45,400 nucleotides of DNA from contig QEUP01000026.1 in the NCBI GenBank assembly GCA_003577145.1, forward strand, positions 1 to 45,400, in the 5' to 3' direction. Both the position numbers and the translations under genes were made by a program. Origin of the DNA: Acidobacteriota bacterium (lineage in GTDB: Bacteria; Actinomycetota; Acidimicrobiia; Acidimicrobiales; Microtrichaceae). Position 1 is the first letter of the stretch. Each line of letters opens with the position of its first letter. This document shows, piece after piece, positions 26,897-35,577 of the stretch. Under the pieces are notes generated by a model, which made no database searches, was not told the DNA's origin, and worked only from the letters and a program-made list of their open reading frames with translations.

Positions 26897-28630
26897 ATGC
26901 ACGATTACGACGCGGTCGTCGTCGGCGGCGGGATCAACGGCTTGACCGCCGCCGCCTACCTCGCCAAGGCCGGCCTCTCGGTGGGTGTGTTCGAGGCACG
27001 GGGCCAATGCGGCGCGCACTGCGACACGGTCGAGCTCGGCCTGCCCGGGTTCCTGCACAACACCCATGCCGTTTGGCTGGTACCCGCCATGAGCCCGGCG
27101 ATGACCGACCTCGACCTGCCGGGGTTCGGTCTCGATCTGCGAGGCACCGATGTGCTCTTCGCCAAGGCCTTCTCCAACGGCACCAACGTGTTGCAGGCAC
27201 TCGACCCCACGGTCACGACCGCCAGCCTCGCAGCGGTGTCCGGGCACGACGCAGCGGTCCAAGCCGACATCGCCGCCCACCTCGCCGAGGACGTGGACGA
27301 GACCCTGGAGCTGAGCCGCAGGCTCCTCTACGGCCCACCCACCGCCGCACTCCTCGATCGCCTCACCGCCTCCAACGACAGGTTGTTGAACCGCCTCGGC
27401 CTGCCCCTCACCGGGGACGACGTGCTGCGCATGACCGGCCTCGAGCTGCTGGAGATGCTGTTCGACTCCGAGGAGGTCCGCACCACACCGGCCGCCCTCG
27501 GCGAGTTCACCGGGCAGTGGCCCAGCAACCGCCGCCTGGGTGCCCTCTCCCTCAGCCTGGCGGGCCTGCAACCCATGGCGGTGCACACGGCCCGGGGCGG
27601 GTCGCACGCACTCACCCACGCCCTCGTGAAGTGCGTGGTCGCCAACGGCGGCGAGATCTGGGGGACCTGCCCGGTGGAGCGCATCATCGTCGAGGACGCA
27701 GCGGCCCGCGGGATCCGTCTCAGCGCCGACGCGGCGTTGCCCGACGAAGAGATCAGGGCGGCAACGGTGGTGTCGAACCTCAGCCTGGCGCCCACCTTCC
27801 TCCAGCTCCTCGGCGAGGAGGTGATCGGTACCGACATGGCCCGTCTGGTGAAGCGCTTCAGCTACGACGACCCGCAGCTTCTGGCGGTCATGTTCGCGCT
27901 CGCCGGTGACCCGCAGTTCGCCTCGGCGGCACACGACCCGGGCATCCAGCGTTCGTGGGTGGGCTACTTCGGAGGCGAGAGCCTCGCTGAGATGCGGCGC
28001 GCCTTCGCCGACCTGGGTGCCGGCATCATCCCCGACCAGCTCATGGGCGGTTGGTTCATCCCGACGAGGGCAGATCCCACCCAGGCGCCACCGGGGTGCC
28101 ACACTGCCTACGTATGGACGAGCGTGCCGCCCTGCCCTCGCCGGTGGCGAGCAGACAGCCTTGCCGGCTGGGAGGCCTGGCCCGAGCTGGCCGAGCCCCT
28201 GGGCGATGCGCTCACCGAGCGCTTCGAGCAGTATGCCCCGGGTTTCGGGGACCTGATCGTAGAACGACACGTCATGACCCCGCAGAACCAGGAGATGAAC
28301 AACCCCTCGGCGATCCGCGGGAACATGATCGGCGGCAGTGCCGTCCCCGAGCAGTACGCCGAGAACCGCCCGCTGCCCGGCATCGTCCGCCGCGGGGTGT
28401 CGCGCAGCTTCCTCCCCGGCCTGTACCTCTCCAACTCGATCCATCCCTACGGAGCCACCCACCTCGCTTGCGGCTACCTCGCGGCCAGCGAGATAGCCGA
28501 GGATCTCGGCTGCCGGGATGTCGAATGGTGGCGCGCCCGGCCCCTCGACTGGTTCCTCGAGAACATGTTCAGCGTGCCGTTCAACCTCGGCATCGAGCAG
28601 CCCCGGCAGAGCGAGCCGGCGCCCGCGTGA
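26897..28630 (+). CDS. COG1233 FAD-dependent oxidoreductase, class C (C2)
   Basis: A 577-aa flavoprotein; ATG at 26897 after GGGAGCGGGAGCAAGCTG. It is highly similar along its whole length to C1 (14445-16196): GGGINGLTAAAYLAKAGLSV, FEARGQCGAHCDTVELGLPG with Cys38/His41/Cys42, ARGGSHALTHALVKC, TRADPTQAPPGCHTAYVW, SRSFLPGLYLSNSIHPYGAT and the closing WWRARPLDWFLENMFSVPFN. Unlike C1 it has no class A gene behind it; a DUF1214 protein follows. It is 19 nt after the CoA-transferase fusion. It may work alone or borrow an A partner made elsewhere (inference). Confidence 0.92.
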   Translation: MHDYDAVVVGGGINGLTAAAYLAKAGLSVGVFEARGQCGAHCDTVELGLPGFLHNTHAVWLVPAMSPAMTDLDLPGFGLDLRGTDVLFAKAFSNGTNVLQALDPTVTTASLAAVSGHDAAVQADIAAHLAEDVDETLELSRRLLYGPPTAALLDRLTASNDRLLNRLGLPLTGDDVLRMTGLELLEMLFDSEEVRTTPAALGEFTGQWPSNRRLGALSLSLAGLQPMAVHTARGGSHALTHALVKCVVANGGEIWGTCPVERIIVEDAAARGIRLSADAALPDEEIRAATVVSNLSLAPTFLQLLGEEVIGTDMARLVKRFSYDDPQLLAVMFALAGDPQFASAAHDPGIQRSWVGYFGGESLAEMRRAFADLGAGIIPDQLMGGWFIPTRADPTQAPPGCHTAYVWTSVPPCPRRWRADSLAGWEAWPELAEPLGDALTERFEQYAPGFGDLIVERHVMTPQNQEMNNPSAIRGNMIGGSAVPEQYAENRPLPGIVRRGVSRSFLPGLYLSNSIHPYGATHLACGYLAASEIAEDLGCRDVEWWRARPLDWFLENMFSVPFNLGIEQPRQSEPAPA

Positions 28631-28715
28631 GAGCTCCCGCTCCGTTCCCGGGTGCTCGCCCCTTCGAGGGGCTGCCGCTACCGTCACCGCCTCGCCGTCC
28701 CCGGAGCCTGAGAGC

Positions 28716-29840
28716 ATGACCGGCCCGACACCTGAGGACTCCGACAGCGGTCTCGCCCGGGTCATGGATGGCCGCATCTGGGACGACTTCTGTGACGGAC
28801 TTCGAGCAGCGGGCTCGGCGGTGCTCGCCGGCCCGGTACCCGAGGACCCGCTGGACCGCGCCGAGGGGTGGCGTTACCTGACCCGCCTCTTGCGCGCCTC
28901 GCTCAACTTCTTCCTCGAGGTTCCCGACCCGGAGGCACCCGCTTTCACCCGCGCCGTCGACGAGACCATCAAGATGGGCATGGACAACCCCGACAACGTC
29001 TATCTGGCCGCCCCCGTCAAAGGGGACCTCACCTACCGCCTGACCGGCACCCGCGGCACCGTGCACTACCTGGGGTTCGGGTCCCAGGCCGGGGGCTACG
29101 CCAAGACCGGCTCGCTCGACACGACCGGCTACCTCGACGCGAGCGACCTCGTACTGGGCCCGGACGGGCGCTTCGAGATCATCGCCTCGACAGACAGGCC
29201 GCCCGGTGCGGACAACTGGCTGCCCATGTCGCCCGAGACCCGCATGATCCAGGTGCGCCAGACCCGCGTCGACCACGACGACGAGACACTCGCCCAGGTG
29301 AAGATCGAACGCATCGACGGGCCGGCGAACCCCCGGCCGGTGACGCCGGAGCGCATCGACAAGGCACTCGGCGAGGTCGCTGCTTTCGTTCAGCTCACCT
29401 CACAGATGTTCGCCGAGTGGACCGAGGACTTCCGCCAACACCCCAACACCCTCCCCCGCTTCGACCCCGACAAGGCCCTGGCGGCCGGTGGCGACCCGAA
29501 CATCGCCTACTACCACGGCTGGTTCGAGCTCGACGACGACGAGGCCCTCGTCATCGACCTCGACCCGCCGGCGTGCGACTACTGGAACGTCCAGCTCGCC
29601 AACTACTGGCTCGAGAGCCTCGACTACCGCTACCACCCGGTCCACCTCAACCAGGGCACCGCCGAATACCAGCCCGACGGGACGGTCCGCGTCGTGGTGG
29701 CGGGATCCGACCCCGGCGTACCGAACTGGCTCGACACCTGCGGGCACCGCCACGGCACGATGTGCGTGCGCTGGATCGGCGCGACCGAGCATCCCCAGCC
29801 TCGGACGAGTGTGGTGAAGCTCTCCGAGCTGCAGTCATGA
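28716..29840 (+). CDS. DUF1214 domain-containing protein
   Basis: A 374-aa protein; ATG at 28716 with GGAG about 9 nt upstream. The open frame extends further upstream but lacks protein character there. The C-terminal half carries the pattern of actinobacterial DUF1214 proteins: DYWNVQLANYWLESLDYRY, VHLNQGTAEYQPDGTVRVVV and AGSDPGVPNWLDTCGHRHG. The N-terminal part includes TYRLTGTRGTVHYLGFGSQA and EIIASTDRPPGADNWLPMSP. The biochemical function is not established; these genes are commonly next to lipid or steroid catabolism genes in mycobacteria. It overlaps the sulfotransferase gene by four bases (ATGA), so the two are tightly coupled. Confidence 0.85.
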   Translation: MTGPTPEDSDSGLARVMDGRIWDDFCDGLRAAGSAVLAGPVPEDPLDRAEGWRYLTRLLRASLNFFLEVPDPEAPAFTRAVDETIKMGMDNPDNVYLAAPVKGDLTYRLTGTRGTVHYLGFGSQAGGYAKTGSLDTTGYLDASDLVLGPDGRFEIIASTDRPPGADNWLPMSPETRMIQVRQTRVDHDDETLAQVKIERIDGPANPRPVTPERIDKALGEVAAFVQLTSQMFAEWTEDFRQHPNTLPRFDPDKALAAGGDPNIAYYHGWFELDDDEALVIDLDPPACDYWNVQLANYWLESLDYRYHPVHLNQGTAEYQPDGTVRVVVAGSDPGVPNWLDTCGHRHGTMCVRWIGATEHPQPRTSVVKLSELQS

Positions 29841-30979
29841 GCGAGGTCTCCTTCGACCTCGACCAACTCCTGCGAGAGGCCATAGAGGCCACCGGGTTGA
29901 GCGACTTCGGCTCGGACGACTTCAGCGAGGGGCTCCAGGTCCTGCTCGAGACCTACGATCACAACGGCTTCGACGAGGACGGCCGCCGGCACAGCCGCGG
30001 GCGGCTGCTTGGCCTGTTGCAGGAGCGGCTCCGGATCGAGCACGCCTGGAAGACCCATCCCGAGGTCCGCGAGGTGCAGATCGTCGCGCCGATGTATCTC
30101 ACCGGCCTTCCCCGCACCGGGACCTCCGCGCTGCTCAACCTGCTGGCGCAGGACCCGGCGATGCGCCCCTTGGAGCTGTGGGAGGCCATGAACCCCTCCC
30201 CCTTGCCTGGCAACCCTCCCAAGGCCGACGACCCCCGCTACCAGGTGATCAAGGAGTTCACGGACCGGATGTACGAGCAGAACCCCGGGTTCGAGGCCAT
30301 CCATCACACCGGCCCGGACACGCCCGAGGAGTGCATCCATCTGCTCAACCACACCTTCGCCGACGTGCAGTTCGGCATCGAGTGCCTGTTGGAGCCCTAC
30401 GGCTCCTGGTTCCAGGCCCAGGACCACCGAGCCAGCTACACCTACTACGCCGACATCCTGCGCCTGCTGCAATGGAGCCGCCCCGGCGAGAGGTTCCTCC
30501 TCAAGTCACCGGCGCATCTCTGGGCCCTCGACATCCTGGTCGAGATGTTTCCCGACTGCTCGATCGTCATCACCCATCGCGATCCCGTCGAGTGCGTGGC
30601 CTCCTATGCGAGCATGATGGAGGCCATGATGTCGGAGCGCCGATTCGACCGCCATGATCTCGGCCCTGCCGTCATGGAGTACCTCGCGCGCAAGACCGAG
30701 TACAGCCTGGCCTGCCGCGACTCGCTCGATCCCGCCCGGATCCTCGATGTCTACTACCGCGACGCAGTATCTGAGCCACTGGCGACAGTGGCACGGATCT
30801 ACGCCTACTTCGGTCTGCCGCTCGACGCCGATCTCGAACACACCTTCGCCGACCACTCCGGCTCCCATCGTCAGGGCGAGCACGGCACTCATGCCTATCG
30901 GCTGGAGGATTACGGACTCACCGAGGAGACGATCGGCGAACGCTTCCTCGCCTACACCGACCGGTTCCCTGGCCTGTGA
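29837..30979 (+). CDS. PAPS-dependent sulfotransferase family protein
   Basis: A 380-aa protein starting at ATG 29837 inside the DUF1214 stop. The PAPS 5-prime-phosphosulfate loop appears as TGLPRTGTSALLNLLAQDPA (89-108), and the 3-prime-phosphate segment as FPDCSIVITHRDPVECVASY. KSPAHLW, which lies before the latter, is typical of the same sulfotransferase group. It would move sulfate from PAPS to a hydroxyl of a lipid or small molecule, in the cytoplasm. Within this operon it may conjugate a cyclic alcohol substrate or activate it as a leaving group (inference). One base separates it from the MarR start. Confidence 0.88.
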   Translation: MSEVSFDLDQLLREAIEATGLSDFGSDDFSEGLQVLLETYDHNGFDEDGRRHSRGRLLGLLQERLRIEHAWKTHPEVREVQIVAPMYLTGLPRTGTSALLNLLAQDPAMRPLELWEAMNPSPLPGNPPKADDPRYQVIKEFTDRMYEQNPGFEAIHHTGPDTPEECIHLLNHTFADVQFGIECLLEPYGSWFQAQDHRASYTYYADILRLLQWSRPGERFLLKSPAHLWALDILVEMFPDCSIVITHRDPVECVASYASMMEAMMSERRFDRHDLGPAVMEYLARKTEYSLACRDSLDPARILDVYYRDAVSEPLATVARIYAYFGLPLDADLEHTFADHSGSHRQGEHGTHAYRLEDYGLTEETIGERFLAYTDRFPGL

Positions 30980-30980
30980 G

Positions 30981-31490
30981 ATGGATGAGACCCGCTGGAT
31001 CGACGACTTCGCCGGGGCGTGGGCCAGGGAGTACCCCGACTCGGCGGACACGTCCGGGCTGATCCTCATCACCTTGCTTGCCCGCCTCAGCATGCAGATC
31101 GATGGCTTCCAGGCGACGGTCCTACGCCCGTTCGACCTCAACCCGAGCGACTATGCGGTGCTGGCCGCGCTGCGCCGGGCCGGCGAGCCTTACGAACTGG
31201 CTCCCAACGAGCTGTACACCTCACTCGAGCGCTCCTCGGGGGGAATGACCAAGATGCTCAAGCGCCTCGAACAGCTCGGCCTGGTCGCCCGCGTCGCCGA
31301 CCCCGACGACCGGCGCAGCAAGCTGGTGCGCCTCACCGAGGAGGGCAAGGTGGTGGAGGAGCAGGCCTTCGAAGCATTTGTGGAGCACACCCACGCCCTG
31401 TTGCGCAACTCATCCCCCGCCGAGCTCGAGACGATCGACGAAGCGCTGCGCCGCCTCGTCGTCATCATCGAAGCCAACCTCGGCCGCTGA
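30981..31490 (+). CDS. MarR family transcriptional regulator
   Basis: A 169-aa winged-helix regulator: ALRRAGEPYELAPNELYTSL, then ERSSGGMTKMLKRLEQLGLV and the wing ARVADPDDRRSKLVRLTEEG. ATG at 30981 is one base past the sulfotransferase stop and lacks a strong ribosome site, so coupled translation is likely. As the last gene of the 23540-31490 operon it probably responds to a pathway intermediate and feeds back on this or the flavoprotein operons; its target site was not identified. The 95 bp that follow (31491-31585), up to the convergent VapC stop, show no clear terminator. Confidence 0.9.
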   Translation: MDETRWIDDFAGAWAREYPDSADTSGLILITLLARLSMQIDGFQATVLRPFDLNPSDYAVLAALRRAGEPYELAPNELYTSLERSSGGMTKMLKRLEQLGLVARVADPDDRRSKLVRLTEEGKVVEEQAFEAFVEHTHALLRNSSPAELETIDEALRRLVVIIEANLGR

Positions 31491-31585
31491 GCGGCGTAGG
31501 CATGTGCCGGCATCGTTTCGGTCTGCGTTGGAGGAAGCCCGAAATGACCGTAGCCCCACTCGGAACAGGCCGCGGGTAGCTCGGG

Positions 31586-31996
31586 TCAGGACGGGCCCAG
31601 CAGACGCGCATCGCAGCCGACGGCGTCATAGATCCTGAGCGCACGGTGATCCAATGTCACCAGCTCGACGTCGTGACTCGCCGCAGTCCGGCCTATGAGG
31701 GCGTCGTATACAGCACCCCCGGCAAGATCCAGACGGTCGAGGTCGAGGACGAAATCGCGCAGCTCCCCGGCTTCGAGCACCAGCGGCGCGGCGGTGAACC
31801 TCACGTCGAGAAACTCCCGCACGACCACCGATGGGGCGCGGTGGGGAGCCGGCAGCCTGGTGAGCACGCTGTAGGCCTCGAGCAAGGCGTGCCCGACTGC
31901 CGCCGGCGCTTCGTCGAGTACCTCGCGGGCTCGGGAATGGGATTCGTGCCAGCTGGCGAAGCCGGCCACCATCAGGCTCGAATCAACAGCCGTCAC
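31586..31996 (-). CDS. PIN-domain toxin, VapC-type
   Basis: A 136-aa PIN-domain ribonuclease. The acidic metal-binding set is visible: Asp5 (MTAVDSSL), Glu40 (ALLEAYSVLTRL), Asp98 (GGAVYDALIG) and Asp116 (LVTLDHRAL). It should cut RNA when free of antitoxin. ATG at 31996 overlaps the antitoxin stop by four bases (ATGA), the standard VapBC arrangement. It starts a 2-kb stretch of toxin-antitoxin and broken genes between the catabolic operons. Confidence 0.9.
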   Translation of the reverse strand: MTAVDSSLMVAGFASWHESHSRAREVLDEAPAAVGHALLEAYSVLTRLPAPHRAPSVVVREFLDVRFTAAPLVLEAGELRDFVLDLDRLDLAGGAVYDALIGRTAASHDVELVTLDHRALRIYDAVGCDARLLGPS

Positions 31997-32238
31997 CGGC
32001 GCACCTGCTCGAGGGTGGCGCGCACCTGCTCGACGCTCAACGGCGGCAGGGACTCACCGGGGACGGCGACGACCCCTCCTCCGCGCTTGTCGAGCCTCAT
32101 CTCGGTCGGCGGCACCTCGACTTCCAGGCGACCGTCGCGCACAACGACCTCCAACTCCCTACCGGCGTGCAGGTCGAGCTGATCGCGCAGCGGCTTCGGG
32201 ATCACGATACGGCCCGCACCGTCGATGGTAGTTCGCAT
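31993..32238 (-). CDS. AbrB/MazE-fold antitoxin, VapB-type
   Basis: An 81-aa protein with the swapped-hairpin AbrB DNA-binding pattern MRTTIDGAGRIVIPKPLRDQ and LHAGRELEVVVRDGRLEVEV, and a C-terminal toxin-binding tail. ATG at 32238 is only six bases after a TAGGAT -10 hexamer, so the transcript is probably leaderless. It should neutralise the PIN toxin and repress its own promoter. Confidence 0.9.
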   Translation of the reverse strand: MRTTIDGAGRIVIPKPLRDQLDLHAGRELEVVVRDGRLEVEVPPTEMRLDKRGGGVVAVPGESLPPLSVEQVRATLEQVRR

Positions 32239-32244
32239 GGGATC

Positions 32245-32277
32245 ATCCTACCAGTCGCTGTGGCATGATTCTGCCAC
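32245..32277 (-). promoter_or_regulatory. vapBC promoter with inverted repeat, leaderless start
   Basis: On the minus strand, TAGGAT (32250-32245) lies six bases from the antitoxin ATG. Upstream, GTGGCA (32260-32265) and TGCCAC (32272-32277) form an inverted repeat around six bases in the -35 area, a plausible autoregulation site. The remaining sequence to 32371 shows nothing else. Confidence 0.5.
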
Positions 32278-32371
32278 GGCACCTCGACCCTGGCTTGCCC
32301 GACACCCCCGCCATCTCATGACCCTCGAGGAACTCCTCGCCGCGCCGGCCCGAATCGGCACGGGGCGCGGA

Positions 32372-32640
32372 TCAGGCGCCGGGCGGGCCGGCGACGTGAA
32401 GCCCGCGGCGCTCCGCCGCTTGGCAGAGCGCACCGTCGGCGCTGGTCAACCCGCTGGCCTCGATCACAAGCGCGGCCGCCAGATGGATCGCATCGTAGGC
32501 CCGCAATGCCTCGGCTTTTGCGAGCTCCGCCGCCTCCGCGACCAAGTCATCGGTGATCCCGATGAAGGTGACCTCCTCGAGCAACTCGACAAGCTCGGCT
32601 TTGAGCTCCCGGAACCACCTCCGGTCGGGAAGCGTCCGTG
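32372..32640 (-). pseudogene. Truncated PIN-domain (VapC-like) remnant
   Basis: The last ~85 residues of a PIN toxin are readable: WFRELKAELVELLEEVTFIG, LVAEAAELAKAEALRAYDAI and HLAAALVIEASGLTSADGAL, with the two late Asp residues (RAYDAIH, TSADGAL). The N-terminal third, with the first Asp and Glu, is missing. The frame upstream to 32830 is open but Arg-rich and not PIN-like, and no antitoxin precedes it. It is a decayed toxin gene. Confidence 0.65.
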
Positions 32641-32760
32641 TTGGTAGGTCCGCCTGGTCATCGGCTTTCCGGAAATGGCTCAAATCGGAACGGCTTCCTG
32701 ACGGATATGGTCGTCGCGGTCCTTGAGCCCTCCGAAAACCGCCCGGCTCGAAGTTGACGA

Positions 32761-33685
32761 TCAACCGGTGAACCGCGGGGTGCCACTCACAGGTGTCGCG
32801 GCGGGCTGCTGGCCGGTCGTCGACGAGCACGAAGCGTCAGCGGTCAACACGACGTCGTTTCCGGTTCCCCCGCGGTAGCCCGAGCGCAACCAGATCGAAC
32901 CCGGAGCAGGCAAGCACCCTCGCTGATGTCAACCACCGCCGAGTCGGCATCGGTGTCGCGGATCTTGCCGCGGAACGTGCCGGCAATCGGGTTCGAACCC
33001 TGGTTGTCCACTATCACGAACTGTGTGCCCGACGGCGGAGAGAAGGTCAGCGAGATGAACAGCAGAGCACCGCTGACGTCGACGTCGCCACCGACGATGA
33101 CCTGGTCGTATTCCGAGCCGACGGTGACACCGGCCAACTCGGCGTTGAGTTGGCTACCAGCGCTCATGGAAAGGGCACCGTCAACCCGGAGGCGGCCAAC
33201 CACGCTCCCGCCCGAGAGGGTCCCACCCGTCGCCGTGACCTGTCCGACGGTCCCGTCACCGGCGAGGACTCCACCGCTCAAAGCGACGGGCGACTGACCC
33301 TGCACCCCCGCCACCGGAAGAACACCCCCGGTTACCGACGTCGGCCCCGAATAGGTGTTGTCAGCACCGAAGGTGACGAAGCTGCCGTTCACGACGATAG
33401 ACCCACCTCCCGTGATCGCGCCGTTGAAGTTGAGCGAGCCACTGCCGTCCATGGTCAACGTGGCCCCGCCGTTGACTCCGACGGTGCCATCAACCACCAG
33501 ATGGCTCCCGGTTGCGCCGTCGTCCAGCTCTGGCTGGCCGTCACGGTGGTTGGGATGCCATAGGTCGCGGCCAACCCGGTGGTACTCGAGAAGCCTGCGA
33601 CCAGACCACCGGTCATCGACGGCGACGAGCCGCTAGATGCTGTAGTCCTCGTCACTCCGAGCGACCTGTTGGCCAACGACACGCC
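32761..33685 (-). pseudogene. Broken autotransporter-type beta-strand repeat (PATR) protein
   Basis: Three frames must be joined. Frame 1 (about 33685-33524) gives GVSLANRSLGVTRTTASSGS to TTVTASQSW. Frame 2 (about 33520-32890) gives DDGATGSHLVVDGTVGVNGG, GADNTYSGPTSVTGGVL and YDQVIVGGDVDVSGALL. Frame 3 (about 32880-32761) gives SGYRGGTGNDVVLTA to a TGA at 32761-32763. NTYSGPTSV is the hallmark of the passenger-associated repeat and GGTGNDVVLT is its usual C-terminal end, so the order is right and two indels break it. No start or signal peptide is found, so the 5-prime part is also lost. It was once a secreted repeat-type beta-helix protein, unrelated to the surrounding catabolic genes. Confidence 0.7.
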
Positions 33686-33815
33686 CACGCGCCGAGCCCG
33701 GAGAGACCCAAGATGACTTGCCCGAAAGCTTTCCTGTGATGCTATGGTTGGCCGCACGGCGGACGTCCGGTGCGCCCGCCGCGTTGCGCCCAGCCGAGAG
33801 CGAAGGGGAGAGCCG

Positions 33816-35528
33816 GTGGCCACCGAGGAGACCTACGACGTCGTCATAATCGGGGCCGGTCACAACGGCACCACCACCGCGGCCTACCTGGCCAAGAGCG
33901 GCCTGAGCGTGTGCGTGCTCGAGGACCGGCCCGAGTGCGGCGGCGCCCAGGAGACCGTAGAGCCCATCGCCGGCGTGCGCATCCAGCCTCACGCCATCGC
34001 CAACTACGCAGGGTCGGCGCCGGGCTGGGAGCAGCTCGAGCTCTGGAAGTACGGCTTCCGCATGGACTGGGATCCCCGGGTCACCGTCGAGCTCGACACC
34101 GACCGCTACATATTCACCGGCGACGGGCTCTCCCAGGTCACCGAGGCCGACATGATGGGCTGGGCCAAGATCACCTGCATGCTCGCCGGCGAGGACGCCT
34201 TCCGCGACCTCATGAGGGCCACCTTCTGGTGCCCACCCCATCCCTACGGCACCGAGCTGAACGAGCACAACATCCCGTTCATGCAGGTCTACAAGGAGCG
34301 CCAGCCCGACGTGTGGACCCGCGAGCTGCTCGAGATGACCATGTTCGACCTGATGGACGAGTACCTCGACACCGAGCCCTTCAAGGTCACCCAGGCCTAC
34401 ATCGCCCTCAGCTCCGGGGCCCACGGCCACATGGAGGGAGTGGCGATCCCGGCGTTGTGCAGCTCGGCCACCGTCATGCCGCCGGCCATCGCCAAGCCGG
34501 TGGGGCCGAGGGGCAACATCCACGGCTACTACCACGCGCTGTTCCGCTGCGCGGTGGCCCACGGTGCAACCTTCCGCACCTGCTGCCCGGTCGAGGAGAT
34601 CATCATCAACCACGGCCGCGCCGCAGGTGTGCGCCTGCGCGACGACGCCACCTGGGCGGCCAAGAAGATCTGGGCCCGCAAGGCGGTGATCAGCGCGGCT
34701 CACATCAAGCCGACCTTCCTCGACCTGATCGGCCCCCGGCACCTCGACGCCGGGTTCATGCAGCGCATCAAGGACCTGAGCCTCAAGGGCGGCAGCCTGT
34801 ACATGAGCCACTACCTCACCCGCGAGGAGTTCCGCTACCGCCCCGAGTACCGCCTGCCGCCACCCAAAGACGCCTTCACCGGCGCCTTCTTCAACATGGG
34901 CTCGCGCGAGATCTACTTCAAGAACGTCGAGAACGTGCTCGGGCGGCAGGAGAACCTGACCATCTCGCCGAACGAGGCCATGTGGGGCATGGTCGCCAGC
35001 TCGCTGTACGACCCGACCAACCCGCAGTGCACCCGCCCCGACCGCGTCATCAACGGGCCCCTGTGGATGATGGTGCCGACGCCGCAGTACAACGTCGACG
35101 GCATGGACGCCATGGACAAGGAGAACGAGAAGAAGGTCTGGGACGAGTTCATGCGCCAGAGCCTCGGCTGCATCGTCGAGAACCTCGACGACGACAACCT
35201 CATCCGCATGTTCACCGACTCGCCCTACGAGCAGGAGATCCGCAACACCGGGATGCTGGGCGGGTCGTGGTACGGCATCCGTTGCGACCGCGACCAGTGG
35301 TGGAACGAACGGCCGCTACCCGAGCTGGCCCGTTACCGGGTGCCCGGCATCGACGGCCTCTACCTGGCCCACCAGTCAGCTGCCCACCCCGGCGGCCTGT
35401 GCCTCATGGCCGTGGGTTACAACCTCATGCACATCCTGATCGAGGACGAGGTCGCCGACCCCGGCGACTGGTGGTACGCCTCCCCCTGGTACATACCCGA
35501 GCAAGGCAAGCGACCCGCCAACGCCTGA
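33816..35528 (+). CDS. COG1233 FAD-dependent oxidoreductase, class B (B3)
   Basis: A 570-aa flavoprotein. GTG at 33816 has GGGGAG at a 5-nt spacer; the frame further upstream to 33744 overlaps the remnant repeat gene and looks non-coding. GAGHNG is at 13-18 and VLEDRPECGGAQETVEP follows. Class B features are present: RATFWCPPHP, IKDLSLKGGSLYMSHYL, RPLPELARYRVPG and HPGGLCLMAVGYNLMHILIE. It also has an insertion-rich region around LPPPKDAFTGAFFNMGSREI that is not in B1 or B2. It is paired with A4, 49 nt downstream, the only pair without overlap. Promoter elements in 33690-33815 are not clear. Confidence 0.92.
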   Translation: MATEETYDVVIIGAGHNGTTTAAYLAKSGLSVCVLEDRPECGGAQETVEPIAGVRIQPHAIANYAGSAPGWEQLELWKYGFRMDWDPRVTVELDTDRYIFTGDGLSQVTEADMMGWAKITCMLAGEDAFRDLMRATFWCPPHPYGTELNEHNIPFMQVYKERQPDVWTRELLEMTMFDLMDEYLDTEPFKVTQAYIALSSGAHGHMEGVAIPALCSSATVMPPAIAKPVGPRGNIHGYYHALFRCAVAHGATFRTCCPVEEIIINHGRAAGVRLRDDATWAAKKIWARKAVISAAHIKPTFLDLIGPRHLDAGFMQRIKDLSLKGGSLYMSHYLTREEFRYRPEYRLPPPKDAFTGAFFNMGSREIYFKNVENVLGRQENLTISPNEAMWGMVASSLYDPTNPQCTRPDRVINGPLWMMVPTPQYNVDGMDAMDKENEKKVWDEFMRQSLGCIVENLDDDNLIRMFTDSPYEQEIRNTGMLGGSWYGIRCDRDQWWNERPLPELARYRVPGIDGLYLAHQSAAHPGGLCLMAVGYNLMHILIEDEVADPGDWWYASPWYIPEQGKRPANA

Positions 35529-35577
35529 GCCGGCGTCACGCACACCCCCACGACGAGCAGACAAGGAGTTCAGGCAG

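Noticed and set aside
8103-31490. Carotenoid biosynthesis cluster suggested by many CrtI-like proteins
   Set aside because: No crtB, crtE, crtY or other prenyl-transfer genes are present. The neighbours are catabolic (CoA-transferases, crotonases, carboxylase), so the CrtI-like fold is more likely used for degradation.
32761-33685. CRISPR or tandem DNA repeat suggested by repetitive Gly/Thr/Val protein pattern
   Set aside because: The repetition is at protein level (beta-helix repeats), not at DNA level; no regular direct repeats or spacers.
33737-33751. TGATGCTATGGTTGG before the B3 gene, resembling the shared operator flank
   Set aside because: It keeps the flank and one half-site but lacks the other half (ACCA), so it needs a 6-base gap to align. 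It is too weak to call an operator.
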